49,052 nucleotides of DNA from Bacteroidota bacterium (GTDB lineage Bacteria > Bacteroidota > Bacteroidia > UKL13-3), in the NCBI GenBank assembly GCA_027487625.1, contig JAIYDG010000330.1, positions 1 to 49,052 on the forward strand, given 5' to 3'. Every line of letters starts with the position of its first letter. Position 1 is the stretch's first letter. The notes beneath the pieces are model-generated. The model was not told where the DNA came from. It worked only from the letters and a program-made list of their open reading frames with translations, and did no database searches. The translations under genes were made by a program, and so were the position numbers. Shown one piece after another: positions 1 to 8,669 of the stretch.

Positions 1-552
1 GTCTACACTTACCTCTAAATAGATGGTAATGGTATTGTTTAACCAGCTTACTTTTCCCTCAAACCATCTTAAATCTTTATTTAATTCAAAAACGCCAAGC
101 TCATTATCATTTAATAAAATCGGTTTTCTATAATCTGCTAAAATTTCTAATAATTCAGAATTTTGGATGTTCTCCTCAAGTACCTTCAAAACCATTAAAC
201 GATTTGCAATTGTAGGTAAATAGCCTTCAGGTATAGTTTTATCTTTTAATTCTCTTATAAGTAGTCGATATATTGTTCCTGTTTTAAAATTATATGGCCA
301 TGAAATACCAAATTCACTTCTTTGTTCTTCTGATAATAACCAAGTAATCTGTCCATCGCCTATTTTTATAAGAGAAGTTTCTACTTCTATATATGCTAAA
401 ATGAACTCTAAAGATTGCCATGAATCACCAATTTTTACAGCACCTCCACTGAAATCACTAATCAGAACTAAAACTTCTTTTTCAGTTTTTTCATATTCGT
501 TTTCATACTCAATATAATCCTTGCCTTTGTTTATCAGATTGATTGTATTCAT
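1..552 (-). CDS. DUF2262-like protein, C-terminus outside window
   Basis: Reading the minus strand from the ATG at 552 gives 184 open codons running off the left edge of the window, so the gene is partial. The protein begins MNTINLINKGKDYIEYE and is soluble, with no signal peptide. Its last visible part (about residues 145-184) has the pattern 'ELGVFELNKDLRWFEGKVSW', which resembles the start of a DUF2262 domain, where a short strand is followed by W-F-E-G-x-V-x-W. Such proteins often sit among immunity-like or accessory genes, but their activity is not known. The family call rests on pattern memory only; the reading frame itself is clear. Confidence 0.6.
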   Translation of the reverse strand, partial: MNTINLINKGKDYIEYENEYEKTEKEVLVLISDFSGGAVKIGDSWQSLEFILAYIEVETSLIKIGDGQITWLLSEEQRSEFGISWPYNFKTGTIYRLLIRELKDKTIPEGYLPTIANRLMVLKVLEENIQNSELLEILADYRKPILLNDNELGVFELNKDLRWFEGKVSWLNNTITIYLEVSVD

Positions 553-944
553 ATTTTAATATTGGGTTTATTTGATTGTCTAGTCATTTTGTTTTATGCA
601 TTTATTCATTATTCAAAATTAGTATGCAATCAACTTATTCCTGGTCTATAAGTTTCACTGTTTTAGGTTCGATACCTTGTATTTTTTCAGTCCAAAATAT
701 ACTGTTTAGTTGCTTATATCACCAATATTGATTAAATAAAAAGAAACCTTTTTCTCTTGTTTGCAGGAGTATAAAAATGAAAAAATAAAGATTGATAAAA
801 TCATTCTCATGGTTTTATATCGGATATTTTTAATTGGTAATCGATTGATCAGCTATTTGAACGAAAATATGTAAATGAAATTTATCCATGATAAACAAAT
901 GAAGGTTCTGCTTTGACCATAAGAGAAAATACCTCCTAATATCT
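553..944. other. 392-bp intergenic stretch, no supported gene
   Basis: AT-rich spacer between two minus-strand genes. I found no RNA gene, no convincing terminator and no Bacteroidota promoter with both boxes. A 43-codon open stretch on the plus strand (about 730-858) reads without an ATG near its start and ends in TAA; it could be a decayed gene fragment but nothing supports it as a gene. Confidence 0.5.
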
Positions 945-1700
945 TTAATGCATCCAACCTTGGATTTTGAAGTTTTTCTGAAACAATTTACTTTCTTCTT
1001 CATCAGTAGCAGAAATAAACCAAACTTCTACTCTTGCAGCATAATATTTACCCCAATCACCCTCGTAAATGGTAAAGTCTTTTGTTAAACTAAATCTTGT
1101 AATAGTGTCTGATTTGTTTTCTATAAAAACTGGGGTTTTCAGTTTTACTTCCTCAGAGGATAATTGTTCATTTGTAGTGATTTCAAAGATTTTAAGGTAT
1201 ATGTTTCCTTTTTCAATTCTTCCTGTCCAGAAATCGTATTGGTAAATACCTGGTTGACTAGAATTATACAGCACTAGGTCGGTTTTACTTTTATTTAGAT
1301 TTAGAATGCTATCAGATCTATAATATGAAGAACCATTAACAGGGTTTTCGATTTGAATATTTTGTGGAATATATAAATCATCTGCCCAATGATCTCCATC
1401 AATCATATTGATTGTAGTTGAAAGAATAAAAAAGATGATAGAAGCAACAATTGTCCCGCTAATTAATGCTCCAATGCTTAATATCCCTTTAACCCACATT
1501 CTTTTATATAATAGGGAAATGGAGGAAATTATCAATATCAGAATGCCAAGAATAAGCGCAATTCCAGCTGTATTTTGAAAGTAATGATAATGGCCATTAT
1601 CGAAACTTGAAATTACCATTATAAACAAAGTCGCACCAAAAAAGATAATTGGATAAATCCAATTGTTAAAAAAGGCTTTTATAAAATTAAGTATTTTCAT
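945..1700 (-). CDS. Membrane-anchored protein of unknown function
   Basis: 251 residues. Three hydrophobic segments fill the N-terminal 100 residues (about 14-32, 45-62 and 72-95), followed by a roughly 150-residue soluble domain rich in beta-strand-like sequence, probably outside the cytoplasm. I recognise no catalytic motif and no family. The start MKILNFIK is natural: an ATG followed by a charged end and the first membrane segment. It stands alone, separated by 392 bp downstream and 164 bp upstream from genes on the same strand, so it is probably transcribed by itself. It belongs to the run of poorly conserved membrane and exported proteins that fills the first 10 kb. Confidence 0.65.
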   Translation of the reverse strand: MKILNFIKAFFNNWIYPIIFFGATLFIMVISSFDNGHYHYFQNTAGIALILGILILIISSISLLYKRMWVKGILSIGALISGTIVASIIFFILSTTINMIDGDHWADDLYIPQNIQIENPVNGSSYYRSDSILNLNKSKTDLVLYNSSQPGIYQYDFWTGRIEKGNIYLKIFEITTNEQLSSEEVKLKTPVFIENKSDTITRFSLTKDFTIYEGDWGKYYAARVEVWFISATDEEESKLFQKNFKIQGWMH

Positions 1701-1864
1701 TGTTGATAAGACTTATCTTTCCAATTGCATGTATTATAATGATTGTTAGTTTCGTATAATTCTTCTGATTTGGAATCAATTTTTTTTCTTTAGATATAAC
1801 AGCACTGAGTGTTTAAAAATGGGTGGATAATTAAATTTCCACAATAGATTAATTGATTTCAAGC

Positions 1865-2464
1865 TTACCGAATCGGTTTTATTACCAATCGTTTTGAAGT
1901 AAATGGATAGCTCAAAGGTAATCCAATCGCCAATCCAATTAAACTAGGTTTAACAATAGAAAAGTACCTATCGGAATTGAATGTACCTTTGCTGTAGTTA
2001 ATGGATACAAGAGGTGCGATAATAATTGCTGATAAAAGTGAAATACCACCAATGGCATTGAATATATCACCCCCATTTTGATAATATTCAATATACTTTA
2101 TTTTATCAATTGGCAGATAAGTAATTTCTTCTTTTGGGAATCTAATTGTTTGTTGAAATGAACTGTCAAGATTTGAGATTTCTAATTCTTCGTAATTTTT
2201 AATGAATACAAAAGAGCTGTCATTAAGTTCTTTGAAGCTTCCTCCTAAATAATGTTTTGATTTAAATTCATACAAATTGTTTCCTACTTTTGTTATACTA
2301 TCTAGCAGATAAACATCAATACCTTTTCCTTCTTTTAAATTGAAACTATTTTGCTTATTGATTTTGTGAAAGAGATATTTAGCTTGTGATGCTGAAGTTT
2401 GTCCGGTTGAATAATTTTGAAAAAATAGGAGGCCAACTATTAGTGTGAAGAACTGTTTTTTCAT
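1865..2464 (-). CDS. Exported protein of unknown function
   Basis: The frame is open to 2515, but the ATG at 2464 is the better start: it yields MKKQFFTLIVGLLFFQNYSTGQT, a typical signal peptide cleaved near the Q, for a 199-residue protein. After a soluble domain of about 115 residues come two hydrophobic segments (about 133-155 and 170-185) and a basic C-terminus. The central part (LDSFQQTIRF, YLPIDKIKYIEYY) resembles small Bacteroidota envelope proteins that carry a glycine-rich hydrophobic tail, but I cannot name a family. The gene ends far from its downstream neighbour and starts 79 bp after the DUF4153-like gene, so co-transcription with that gene is possible. Confidence 0.6.
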   Translation of the reverse strand: MKKQFFTLIVGLLFFQNYSTGQTSASQAKYLFHKINKQNSFNLKEGKGIDVYLLDSITKVGNNLYEFKSKHYLGGSFKELNDSSFVFIKNYEELEISNLDSSFQQTIRFPKEEITYLPIDKIKYIEYYQNGGDIFNAIGGISLLSAIIIAPLVSINYSKGTFNSDRYFSIVKPSLIGLAIGLPLSYPFTSKRLVIKPIR

Positions 2465-2543
2465 TAAAGTAGATTTATAAATTGGCTTCATTTTAAGGTT
2501 ATTACTGTTCAACAAGATTCAGTTTTATGTAATAAATCATCTA

Positions 2544-3788
2544 TTACTTAAAATTAAAAACCAATGGAAATACAAATGTTACGATGATTGTCCAAATAGT
2601 ATAAATGGGCAAAAATTTAGCAATGCTTATTTCAACTGTATTAATATCACTTTCATTTCGAATGGCTACAAAAAGTTCCCTTGTTACAATAAAAAGATTG
2701 ATTAAAATAAGGATATTTCCACCTAAAACAGCCAATCTGTTTGGAGAAATTCCCCATTCTGAAATTCTAAATATAATAGCAGATAAGGCAATTCCATTGA
2801 CAATAATAGTAACCAAGGCAAGTAAAAATAATAACCAGGTTCCGATAGTGTTTTTTGAATTTTTAGATGTACCTGTTATTGCAAAAAGTATAATTGCCAT
2901 CACACTAAATAATAACAGATTAAAAAGGAGCAGAAAATCCCTGTCTTTATATGGGTCTTTCCCTATACCTATAATGGCAATTAAATATGCAACCAAAGTA
3001 AGTAATACCAAAGGAGTAAATATCTTGGCAATAACCGGAGAAACCTTGTTTACCAATTGAGGATTTGTTTGAATCAGATAGGTTCCAACAATAGGCGAAG
3101 CAGCAAGTCCTCCTACAACAATATAATTAAAATAGAATTCGTAGATATCTGCACCAATCAAAGCAAATAAACCAAGACTAATAGCTGTTAAAATTATTCC
3201 CGCTAAGAGTATAATGATTGTCATTACCATTAAATCACCATTATACCTTAAAAAATCCAAACGCCTTTGAGAATCATTAAGTTTATCACCAATAAATGTA
3301 AACCCTAATACTGCCCAAATAAATAATGGCATATGAATACAGACAAGGAGTAAGGTGTCGCTTTTTGAATTGTTAGGAAGAATATTTATGAACAGTATGG
3401 AAGCCAGTATTGCAAAAATTGCGATTATGTTGTTCCTAGTTTGATTTTTTTGTCTCCATGCAAAGTAGAAACTCAAAATTGGAAATACTATAAATGCAAT
3501 GTTTTTTGAATAATAGTTAACTGAATCAATGCCAGTGAATACAGGAATTTTAGCAATGATTCCAGCTATGATTGATAATACAATTACAACTAACAATTCA
3601 TTACCTGATCCCCATGAAATCTCCTCATGATCAAAGTTTAGTCGTTCATTCCAGATTTGTGCTGTTTGATTTGTTTGAATATCTTGGTATAGTAAATTAA
3701 ACTCTTTTTTAAAAGCAATTTTGTTACTACGATACAGTTTTTCAAGTTCTTTTGGATTGTCTAAATTACTAATGATTTCTTCTTTCAT
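2544..3788 (-). CDS. DUF4153-like polytopic membrane protein
   Basis: 414 residues: a cytoplasmic N-terminus of about 60 residues with a conserved-looking acidic and aromatic patch (WNERLNFDHEEISWG), then roughly eleven hydrophobic helices to the C-terminus. The segment FRISEWGISPNRLAVLGGN near residue 343 matches the usual core of DUF4153-type inner-membrane proteins, where a loop of this kind precedes the last helices. Function in that family is unknown. There is no signal peptide; the ATG at 3788 is the first in frame. The upstream spacer (118 bp) ends at a decayed gene. Confidence 0.7.
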   Translation of the reverse strand: MKEEIISNLDNPKELEKLYRSNKIAFKKEFNLLYQDIQTNQTAQIWNERLNFDHEEISWGSGNELLVVIVLSIIAGIIAKIPVFTGIDSVNYYSKNIAFIVFPILSFYFAWRQKNQTRNNIIAIFAILASILFINILPNNSKSDTLLLVCIHMPLFIWAVLGFTFIGDKLNDSQRRLDFLRYNGDLMVMTIIILLAGIILTAISLGLFALIGADIYEFYFNYIVVGGLAASPIVGTYLIQTNPQLVNKVSPVIAKIFTPLVLLTLVAYLIAIIGIGKDPYKDRDFLLLFNLLLFSVMAIILFAITGTSKNSKNTIGTWLLFLLALVTIIVNGIALSAIIFRISEWGISPNRLAVLGGNILILINLFIVTRELFVAIRNESDINTVEISIAKFLPIYTIWTIIVTFVFPLVFNFK

Positions 3789-3905
3789 AAAAACTTAGTT
3801 TGGCTTTCAAATATGGCATTTTGGGTAAACTTTTGTCTATTTAGTTTCAAATTAAATTTAAACTCAAGGGATTTTAATAGTCAACTATTTTAAAAGTAAA
3901 TATCT

Positions 3906-4334
3906 TTAATGATTAACATAGTAGAGTTTGATGATTTTTGAATCTGGCCTAATATTGCTAATATTATCTTTAAATCTCCCAATCAGCATTGGTTTTTCAT
4001 TTTTATGATACAACTTAAAGTATCCAATTCCACAACTTCTACATGTTAGATCTTAACGAATTAAAATATCATTTTCATCATAGGATTTTAAAACACAAGG
4101 GCAACATTTTTCTCTATTTTTCCAAGTTGATTTATATTTTTCTTAAACAGGTTTTGAAACGAGCTTCCTATTAACAAGGTATACCTTTTCTTCACCATAA
4201 GCTGAATCTTCAATAAGATTAACAGCATACACTTTTATTGTATCTAATTCTTTTACTTTATATAATTCCTTTAATTGTCCGAAAGCAGAAAAAATACAGA
4301 GGCTCCAAATTATCGTGAGTATAAAAGATTTCAT
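3906..4334 (-). pseudogene. Decayed exported-protein gene with two in-frame TAA codons
   Basis: From the ATG at 4334 the frame codes a signal peptide (MKSFILTIIWSLCIFSAFG) and stops after 63 codons at 4143-4145 (TAA). The same frame then stays open for 29 codons (to 4056), meets a second TAA at 4053-4055, continues for 48 codons and ends at 3906-3908. The readthrough product keeps protein-like character, including paired cysteines (KCCPCVLKSYDEND and TCRSCGIGYFKLY) followed by a 'NEKPMLIGRFKDN' segment. This resembles the exported Bacteroidota proteins in which such a segment introduces MORN-like strands. No frameshift is needed, only two nonsense changes, and the C-terminus looks truncated. 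The intact 63-codon part could still be translated, but a functional protein is unlikely. Confidence 0.7.
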
Positions 4335-4494
4335 TTTAATGGGTTTACTTTTTTAGAGTGAAATGTTTCTCGTTACAATTCTGTTTATCTTTAGACTAAA
4401 TGAATCTTTTAAAAGGATTTACAACTATGGTCAAAGAGATGTTTGTTCTTACTTAATTTTAAAAGTAAAGTAGTGAATTGAAATCAATCATTCC

Positions 4495-6810
4495 TCACCT
4501 TCTCTTTTCGAAGTACTCACCAAAATTGTCACAATTTGATACTAAATCATCAAAGTATTTAGGGTATTCCGATTTCAATTGTAAATAGTAAATATTGGCT
4601 TCAAGTTCTGTATTGTAATTGTCTTCCCCCCAGTTTCCAATATGTTTATACTCTATTTTATTTTTTTCACATCGAACCACCATTCGTAAACACAAAGCTC
4701 TAAATTGATCGGTTTTGGAATATTGTTTTGCTAACAAATAATATTGTTTCGCTAAATTAGATTGCCGAAACTCAAGTTCGTCTTCTATTTCAGAGGTACT
4801 ATATGCCGACCAATAACCCATCCTTCGCATCATATAAACATTCCCTAAACGACCCATATTATAATAAGCATTTGCAATCAGGAAGTAATAATAATCTCTG
4901 TCCTTCTCGTTTTTATTTTCAGCTTTTTCTAAATAGTTGATGAGTTGTTTTGTAACTGTGTATTTGTTCAAACGAATTTTATCTTTTGCTTCTATAAAAG
5001 TAGGAGTGTATTTCAAGTTGTAAAATGGACTTTCATTAAAAATATTTTCGCTCTCTTCCCATGAAGTATAAGCTCGACTCCAATATTGTTGACCTGCTTT
5101 TTCAAAAGCAAGAAGTGCATTTTTTTTTTTTTTTTGGCGGATATACTTTGTTCCAAGTAAGTCGTATAATCTTGGAATTTGCTCATTTAGAATCTCATAT
5201 TTAAACACCGAGAAACTGTCTTTTTGATTCTGATTTTTTTTGATATTTTCTATTAGTAGTTCCGTTTGGTCCGGCGTGTAAACTACATCGATATAATCAA
5301 AATAGTCGGTATAAAAGTCTGAATAATATCTTCCTTTATTTTTTGTGGTTTTCCAATAAACCTGTTTTGAATTGAAATCCGAATTTTCTTCGTAATATAT
5401 TTTTGTAAGTCTTGAATACAATATTGCTGCATCACTCGTATTTCCGAGGTTTTCCAGTTCTTTTCCTACCGCAAAAATTAATTGCTCATTGTTTTTATTG
5501 CTTATAAGTATTTCTTGAATTTCAGTTGGAATAATTGCTTTTCCATTTGTTTGATTGGCTGTTAGAGCAAGTGCTTGAATAATTTGTAATTGCTCATTCA
5601 ATTCTTTTGTTGGAGCTATTTTTTTAAGTTTATTTATTAATGCTAAACATGATTCATAATCTCTTGTGATGAACTGCAAATATGCCTTACTTGATTGCCA
5701 TAAAAATGTGTTTTGAACTTTATTTAAATCAACAGAATTAATAAATTTTAGCACTTCTTTGGCATAAATTCTATCGTTTTCAGAACGATTTAGAATTTGG
5801 TGTACCGAAGCTTCTTTTTCTTCCATATTCCATGAAAATAAAAATGGTTCAAACATGGTATAATAAGGAGTAAGCACATAATCCTCAATCTTGCTAATTT
5901 CACGTAAAAGCAGGAATGAAAGTCCATCAGAACCCGGATTTAATTCGTATATTTTTGTCAGATATAAGAGAGCTTTATCTGGTTTTTCTATTGCAGTTAG
6001 TATGTACACATTTGCTTTTTCTTCATTTGTTTTGGCATGTTGAAGTACTTTGTCAATAGAAATATCTTTTTTATAGTGCTGGTGACAAACAAATCGTTTA
6101 TCAATAGCATGTGCAAAGACCTGTGCTAGTTCATAATTGGCCAGGCCTGGGTCATCTTCAGTAAAACTTTTGAAATACAAACTCCAATAGTATAGAATAT
6201 CTTTGTTGGTGGTCTTCTCAAAAGAAGAAGCAAAAATAGTTTTGATTTGTTTGAAGTGCTGATTGTACCAAGCCAACCTAATTGCTAAAAATGCATAACG
6301 TTTTTTGAGGTGTTGATTTCGGACTTTTTTAGAAAGTTCAATAGCATTATCCATAAGTTCCTTCCGTTTTGGTAATGAAGAAAAACTCTCCTTTTCCCAA
6401 GGGTCATCTTGCCATGAATTAAAGTACTCACATTTTTTGGCAAATCGTAAATAATTGATGGCATCATTATCTTTTTGTTGATAGAGATATTGAATCATGC
6501 CGTTAGCCGATTTAGCATCAATTTCAGCTTCTGATAATTTATAAATAGCCTCCTTTACAAAGGATATTTCAACTTTTCCTTTGCAGTAATCGAACCATAA
6601 TTTTGTATTAGGTTCTATATAAGTTTCAGGTGCAATTTCATTGTTATGCTCAAATGTATTTGATGAATAATAGAAATCGGCATATTGATAAAAACCAAAT
6701 CCTTTTGGATTAAAAAGTGAAATACGGGTATCTTCTCCATATGGATAATAGCCGCAGGCAACTAATATTTTACTTGCCGAAATCAGTATAAAAAGAAGAA
6801 AGTTCTTCAT
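4495..6810 (-). CDS. Large helical-repeat lipoprotein, function unknown
   Basis: 771 residues. The N-terminus MKNFLLFILISASKILVAC ends in a lipobox (LVAC), predicting an SPII lipoprotein. After a short region with YYPYGEDTRISLF, the rest is mostly alpha-helical and reads like TPR-type repeats (for example DAAILYSRLTKIYYEE, NALLAFEKAGQQYW, YYYFLIANAYYNMGRLGN), suggesting a protein-binding scaffold at the outer membrane. Its first 41 bp overlap the end of the upstream lipoprotein gene, so the two form a translationally linked pair. A run of about 16 T at 5120-5135 (A on the coding strand) encodes a Lys stretch and is a potential slippage site. I do not recognise a named family. Confidence 0.7.
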   Translation of the reverse strand: MKNFLLFILISASKILVACGYYPYGEDTRISLFNPKGFGFYQYADFYYSSNTFEHNNEIAPETYIEPNTKLWFDYCKGKVEISFVKEAIYKLSEAEIDAKSANGMIQYLYQQKDNDAINYLRFAKKCEYFNSWQDDPWEKESFSSLPKRKELMDNAIELSKKVRNQHLKKRYAFLAIRLAWYNQHFKQIKTIFASSFEKTTNKDILYYWSLYFKSFTEDDPGLANYELAQVFAHAIDKRFVCHQHYKKDISIDKVLQHAKTNEEKANVYILTAIEKPDKALLYLTKIYELNPGSDGLSFLLLREISKIEDYVLTPYYTMFEPFLFSWNMEEKEASVHQILNRSENDRIYAKEVLKFINSVDLNKVQNTFLWQSSKAYLQFITRDYESCLALINKLKKIAPTKELNEQLQIIQALALTANQTNGKAIIPTEIQEILISNKNNEQLIFAVGKELENLGNTSDAAILYSRLTKIYYEENSDFNSKQVYWKTTKNKGRYYSDFYTDYFDYIDVVYTPDQTELLIENIKKNQNQKDSFSVFKYEILNEQIPRLYDLLGTKYIRQKKKKNALLAFEKAGQQYWSRAYTSWEESENIFNESPFYNLKYTPTFIEAKDKIRLNKYTVTKQLINYLEKAENKNEKDRDYYYFLIANAYYNMGRLGNVYMMRRMGYWSAYSTSEIEDELEFRQSNLAKQYYLLAKQYSKTDQFRALCLRMVVRCEKNKIEYKHIGNWGEDNYNTELEANIYYLQLKSEYPKYFDDLVSNCDNFGEYFEKRR

Positions 6811-7861
6811 TGGTAAAATTGTTTAGTTGTTCTTCATCTAAATGAAACAGAGTGATGGTGGTATTGTTGTCAAAGTTTATATGCTTTTTAAGCAATGTTA
6901 TGGCCTCTTTTATTTTAGTCGAATTGGTTTCCTCGTACTTAATTTTATCACCGGCACGTAAGTAAGTATTGTTGATGAGGGTGTCTTGCGTAACGCTATA
7001 CCAAAGAGGTTTTTCTTGTTTTAATACATTTTTTATGGAATTAAAATTGGTATAAATTACCTCCGAAAAACGGTCGTTGTGATAGACTTGTGCCCAAGAA
7101 TAAACTGGTAAAGCGATATCTAAGTGCTTTGGATATTTTGGCACATCTTTTAAGTAGCTACCTAATTCAGCTAAATCGAGAATTGAGTTTTTATCTGGAT
7201 TTTCTAAAGGATTGATAAGATTATAACACATGAGTGTAAGTTTCTCAACAGGTGGAACTCCCATTTTATCTGGGTATTTATAGGGATATAAGCGTAAGGT
7301 GCATGAAATTTGTTTACCTGAAAGGGCTTTTAATCTTTCCAAGAAATGAAAATAGTTGTCTTTGGTTTTTAATGTCCAATCGCAGTCCATTTGATATTCA
7401 TTAATAACATATCCATCACGGAATTTTTCTTTGGCATATTTATTTATTAAGAAATTGACATTGTCGGCAAGCACATCTATTTCTTGTTTTGTTGATTTCA
7501 GAAATACTATATTTCGTAAGTAAACAGTTGGAACTATAAACTTAAAACTTTTGCTTTCTCCATAGTTTCCCCACCAATCGGTTTTGGATTCTGGGAAGCT
7601 GCCTCTTTCCTCATTATAGTTAACTTCAAAGAATTTTACATAGAGTTTTTGTATAGCAAGTGAGTCGCAAATTTTGGTCTCATTTGTAGAGAGATAAGAA
7701 TTACTTTTCCAATAGTAAAAAGCGCGTTCTGTATGTTCTATTTTGTGGTTTGTACAGGAAGTAAACTGAATAATTACTCCAATCATCAAAAGGTAGAGGA
7801 AGTAATTTTTCTTGGGAAAAAAGTGGTTTTCAATTTTTCCTTTGTGTGATTTGCTTATCAT
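6770..7861 (-). CDS. Lipoprotein with glycoside-hydrolase-like TIM-barrel pattern
   Basis: 363 residues. A basic start is followed by a hydrophobic stretch ending in IQFTSC, a plausible lipobox (Met26 is an alternative start that gives a shorter signal). The middle contains 'NEYQMDCDWTLKTKDNYFHF', then 'LRLYPYKYPDKMGVPPVEKL', 'LMCYNLIN' and 'LDIALPVYSWAQVY'. These have the spacing of strands in a (beta/alpha)8 barrel resembling GH18/GH10-like hypothetical proteins common in Bacteroidota. The acidic pair in QMDCDW is where such barrels carry active-site residues, but the substrate is unknown. The gene overlaps the following repeat lipoprotein by 41 bp, so the two probably act together at the cell envelope. 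Confidence 0.6.
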   Translation of the reverse strand: MISKSHKGKIENHFFPKKNYFLYLLMIGVIIQFTSCTNHKIEHTERAFYYWKSNSYLSTNETKICDSLAIQKLYVKFFEVNYNEERGSFPESKTDWWGNYGESKSFKFIVPTVYLRNIVFLKSTKQEIDVLADNVNFLINKYAKEKFRDGYVINEYQMDCDWTLKTKDNYFHFLERLKALSGKQISCTLRLYPYKYPDKMGVPPVEKLTLMCYNLINPLENPDKNSILDLAELGSYLKDVPKYPKHLDIALPVYSWAQVYHNDRFSEVIYTNFNSIKNVLKQEKPLWYSVTQDTLINNTYLRAGDKIKYEETNSTKIKEAITLLKKHINFDNNTTITLFHLDEEQLNNFTNEELSSFYTDFGK

Positions 7862-8249
7862 TAAGAAGGGAAATTATGATGAGATGAATTTTTTGAAGTA
7901 ATAGCTGTACATCAAAAATAACGAAGAGTATGCCATATTTATTAGTGGATTTCGTCTAAAAGCAAAAAATTATTGTTTGTATTTTTAAAGATAATTGGAT
8001 TGATGAGTTTTTGGGGATTTTCATTTCTAGCATTTATCTGTAGACATTAGATCACTTATTGGTTTTTTAAATTTCAAAATACAATTCGATATAATACCAA
8101 ACTACTTTTTGAAAATATTTCTCAGAACATACTCCTGATATAAAAAATATTAATGCTAAATAGGCGGATATTCGCTTAATCCGAAATTCATTTTTCATTT
8201 TATTTAGAAATAGAATAGCTTAATAATTGTAGGATTTTTTAGGTATAAT
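7862..8249. other. 388-bp intergenic stretch with one possible small ORF
   Basis: Spacer between two minus-strand lipoprotein genes. Apart from the 43-codon frame at 8067-8198, listed separately, I see no gene, RNA or terminator with a proper U-tract. The sequence is AT-rich with scattered stops in all frames. Confidence 0.5.
8067..8198 (-). CDS. Possible 43-residue small exported peptide
   Basis: A short minus-strand frame from ATG 8198 to TAA 8067. It starts MKNEFRIKRISAYLALIFF, a basic end followed by a hydrophobic helix and then ISGVC, giving a lipobox-like cysteine at residue 24, with only about 19 residues after it. This is the shape of a small lipoprotein or of the signal-peptide end of a decayed gene. 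There is no Shine-Dalgarno, which is normal in this phylum, and no clear promoter. It could be chance. Confidence 0.25.
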   Translation of the reverse strand: MKNEFRIKRISAYLALIFFISGVCSEKYFQKVVWYYIELYFEI

Positions 8250-8624
8250 TTAAGGAGTCAATTTTGTTAAATGTGTTGCTGTTCCATCACCTGAAATAAA
8301 TAGTGGAATAGTATAAATTTTCCCATTTTGGTAATAACATTTTATACATGTAAGCTGGTTTGAATTTTTCGATGATTCAACTTCTACTAATTTTATTGAA
8401 GTAAAATAAAGGGTGTCTTTATCATAAACAAAAGTCCCAGTATCGTAATCTGAGTTAAAAGGGCTACTTGAATGGTAAGAATAAATGTTTCGTTTATATA
8501 AAACCATGGTTTCATGCGAAAGGTCAAAATACTTATAATAAGTTCCATAAATTTCTTCAGGAATAGGCTTCTGACAAGCACCTAAAAGAATGATCATTAT
8601 TACTAATGGAAAGTAAATTTTCAT
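8250..8624 (-). CDS. Small lipoprotein, function unknown
   Basis: 124 residues when started at ATG 8624 (the frame is open to 8648, but the shorter start gives a normal signal). MKIYFPLVIMIILLGAC carries a clear lipobox LGAC. The mature part (KPIPEEIYGTYYKYFD, then DYDTGTFVYDKDTLYFTS) resembles small beta-barrel, lipocalin-like lipoproteins that open with an 'xIxGxY' strand. No catalytic residues were identified. It lies 21 bp after the DUF1963-like gene on the same strand, so they may share a transcript. Confidence 0.6.
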   Translation of the reverse strand: MKIYFPLVIMIILLGACQKPIPEEIYGTYYKYFDLSHETMVLYKRNIYSYHSSSPFNSDYDTGTFVYDKDTLYFTSIKLVEVESSKNSNQLTCIKCYYQNGKIYTIPLFISGDGTATHLTKLTP

Positions 8625-8669
8625 TGAATATATTTTGGTGGTATACAATATTATATTTTTGTTTTTCTA

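Noticed and set aside
730-858. Open stretch on the plus strand coding a hydrophobic 'DKIILMVLYRIFLIGNRLISYL'-like segment, reminiscent of the N-terminus of some acetyltransferases.
   Set aside because: No ATG near the start, no homologous continuation on either side, only 43 codons; not enough to call a gene fragment.
7045-7053. Single ATTGGTAT inside the TIM-barrel lipoprotein gene (another inside the M14 gene near 19594).
   Set aside because: Single copies within coding sequence without a partner at 23 bp; not considered operators.
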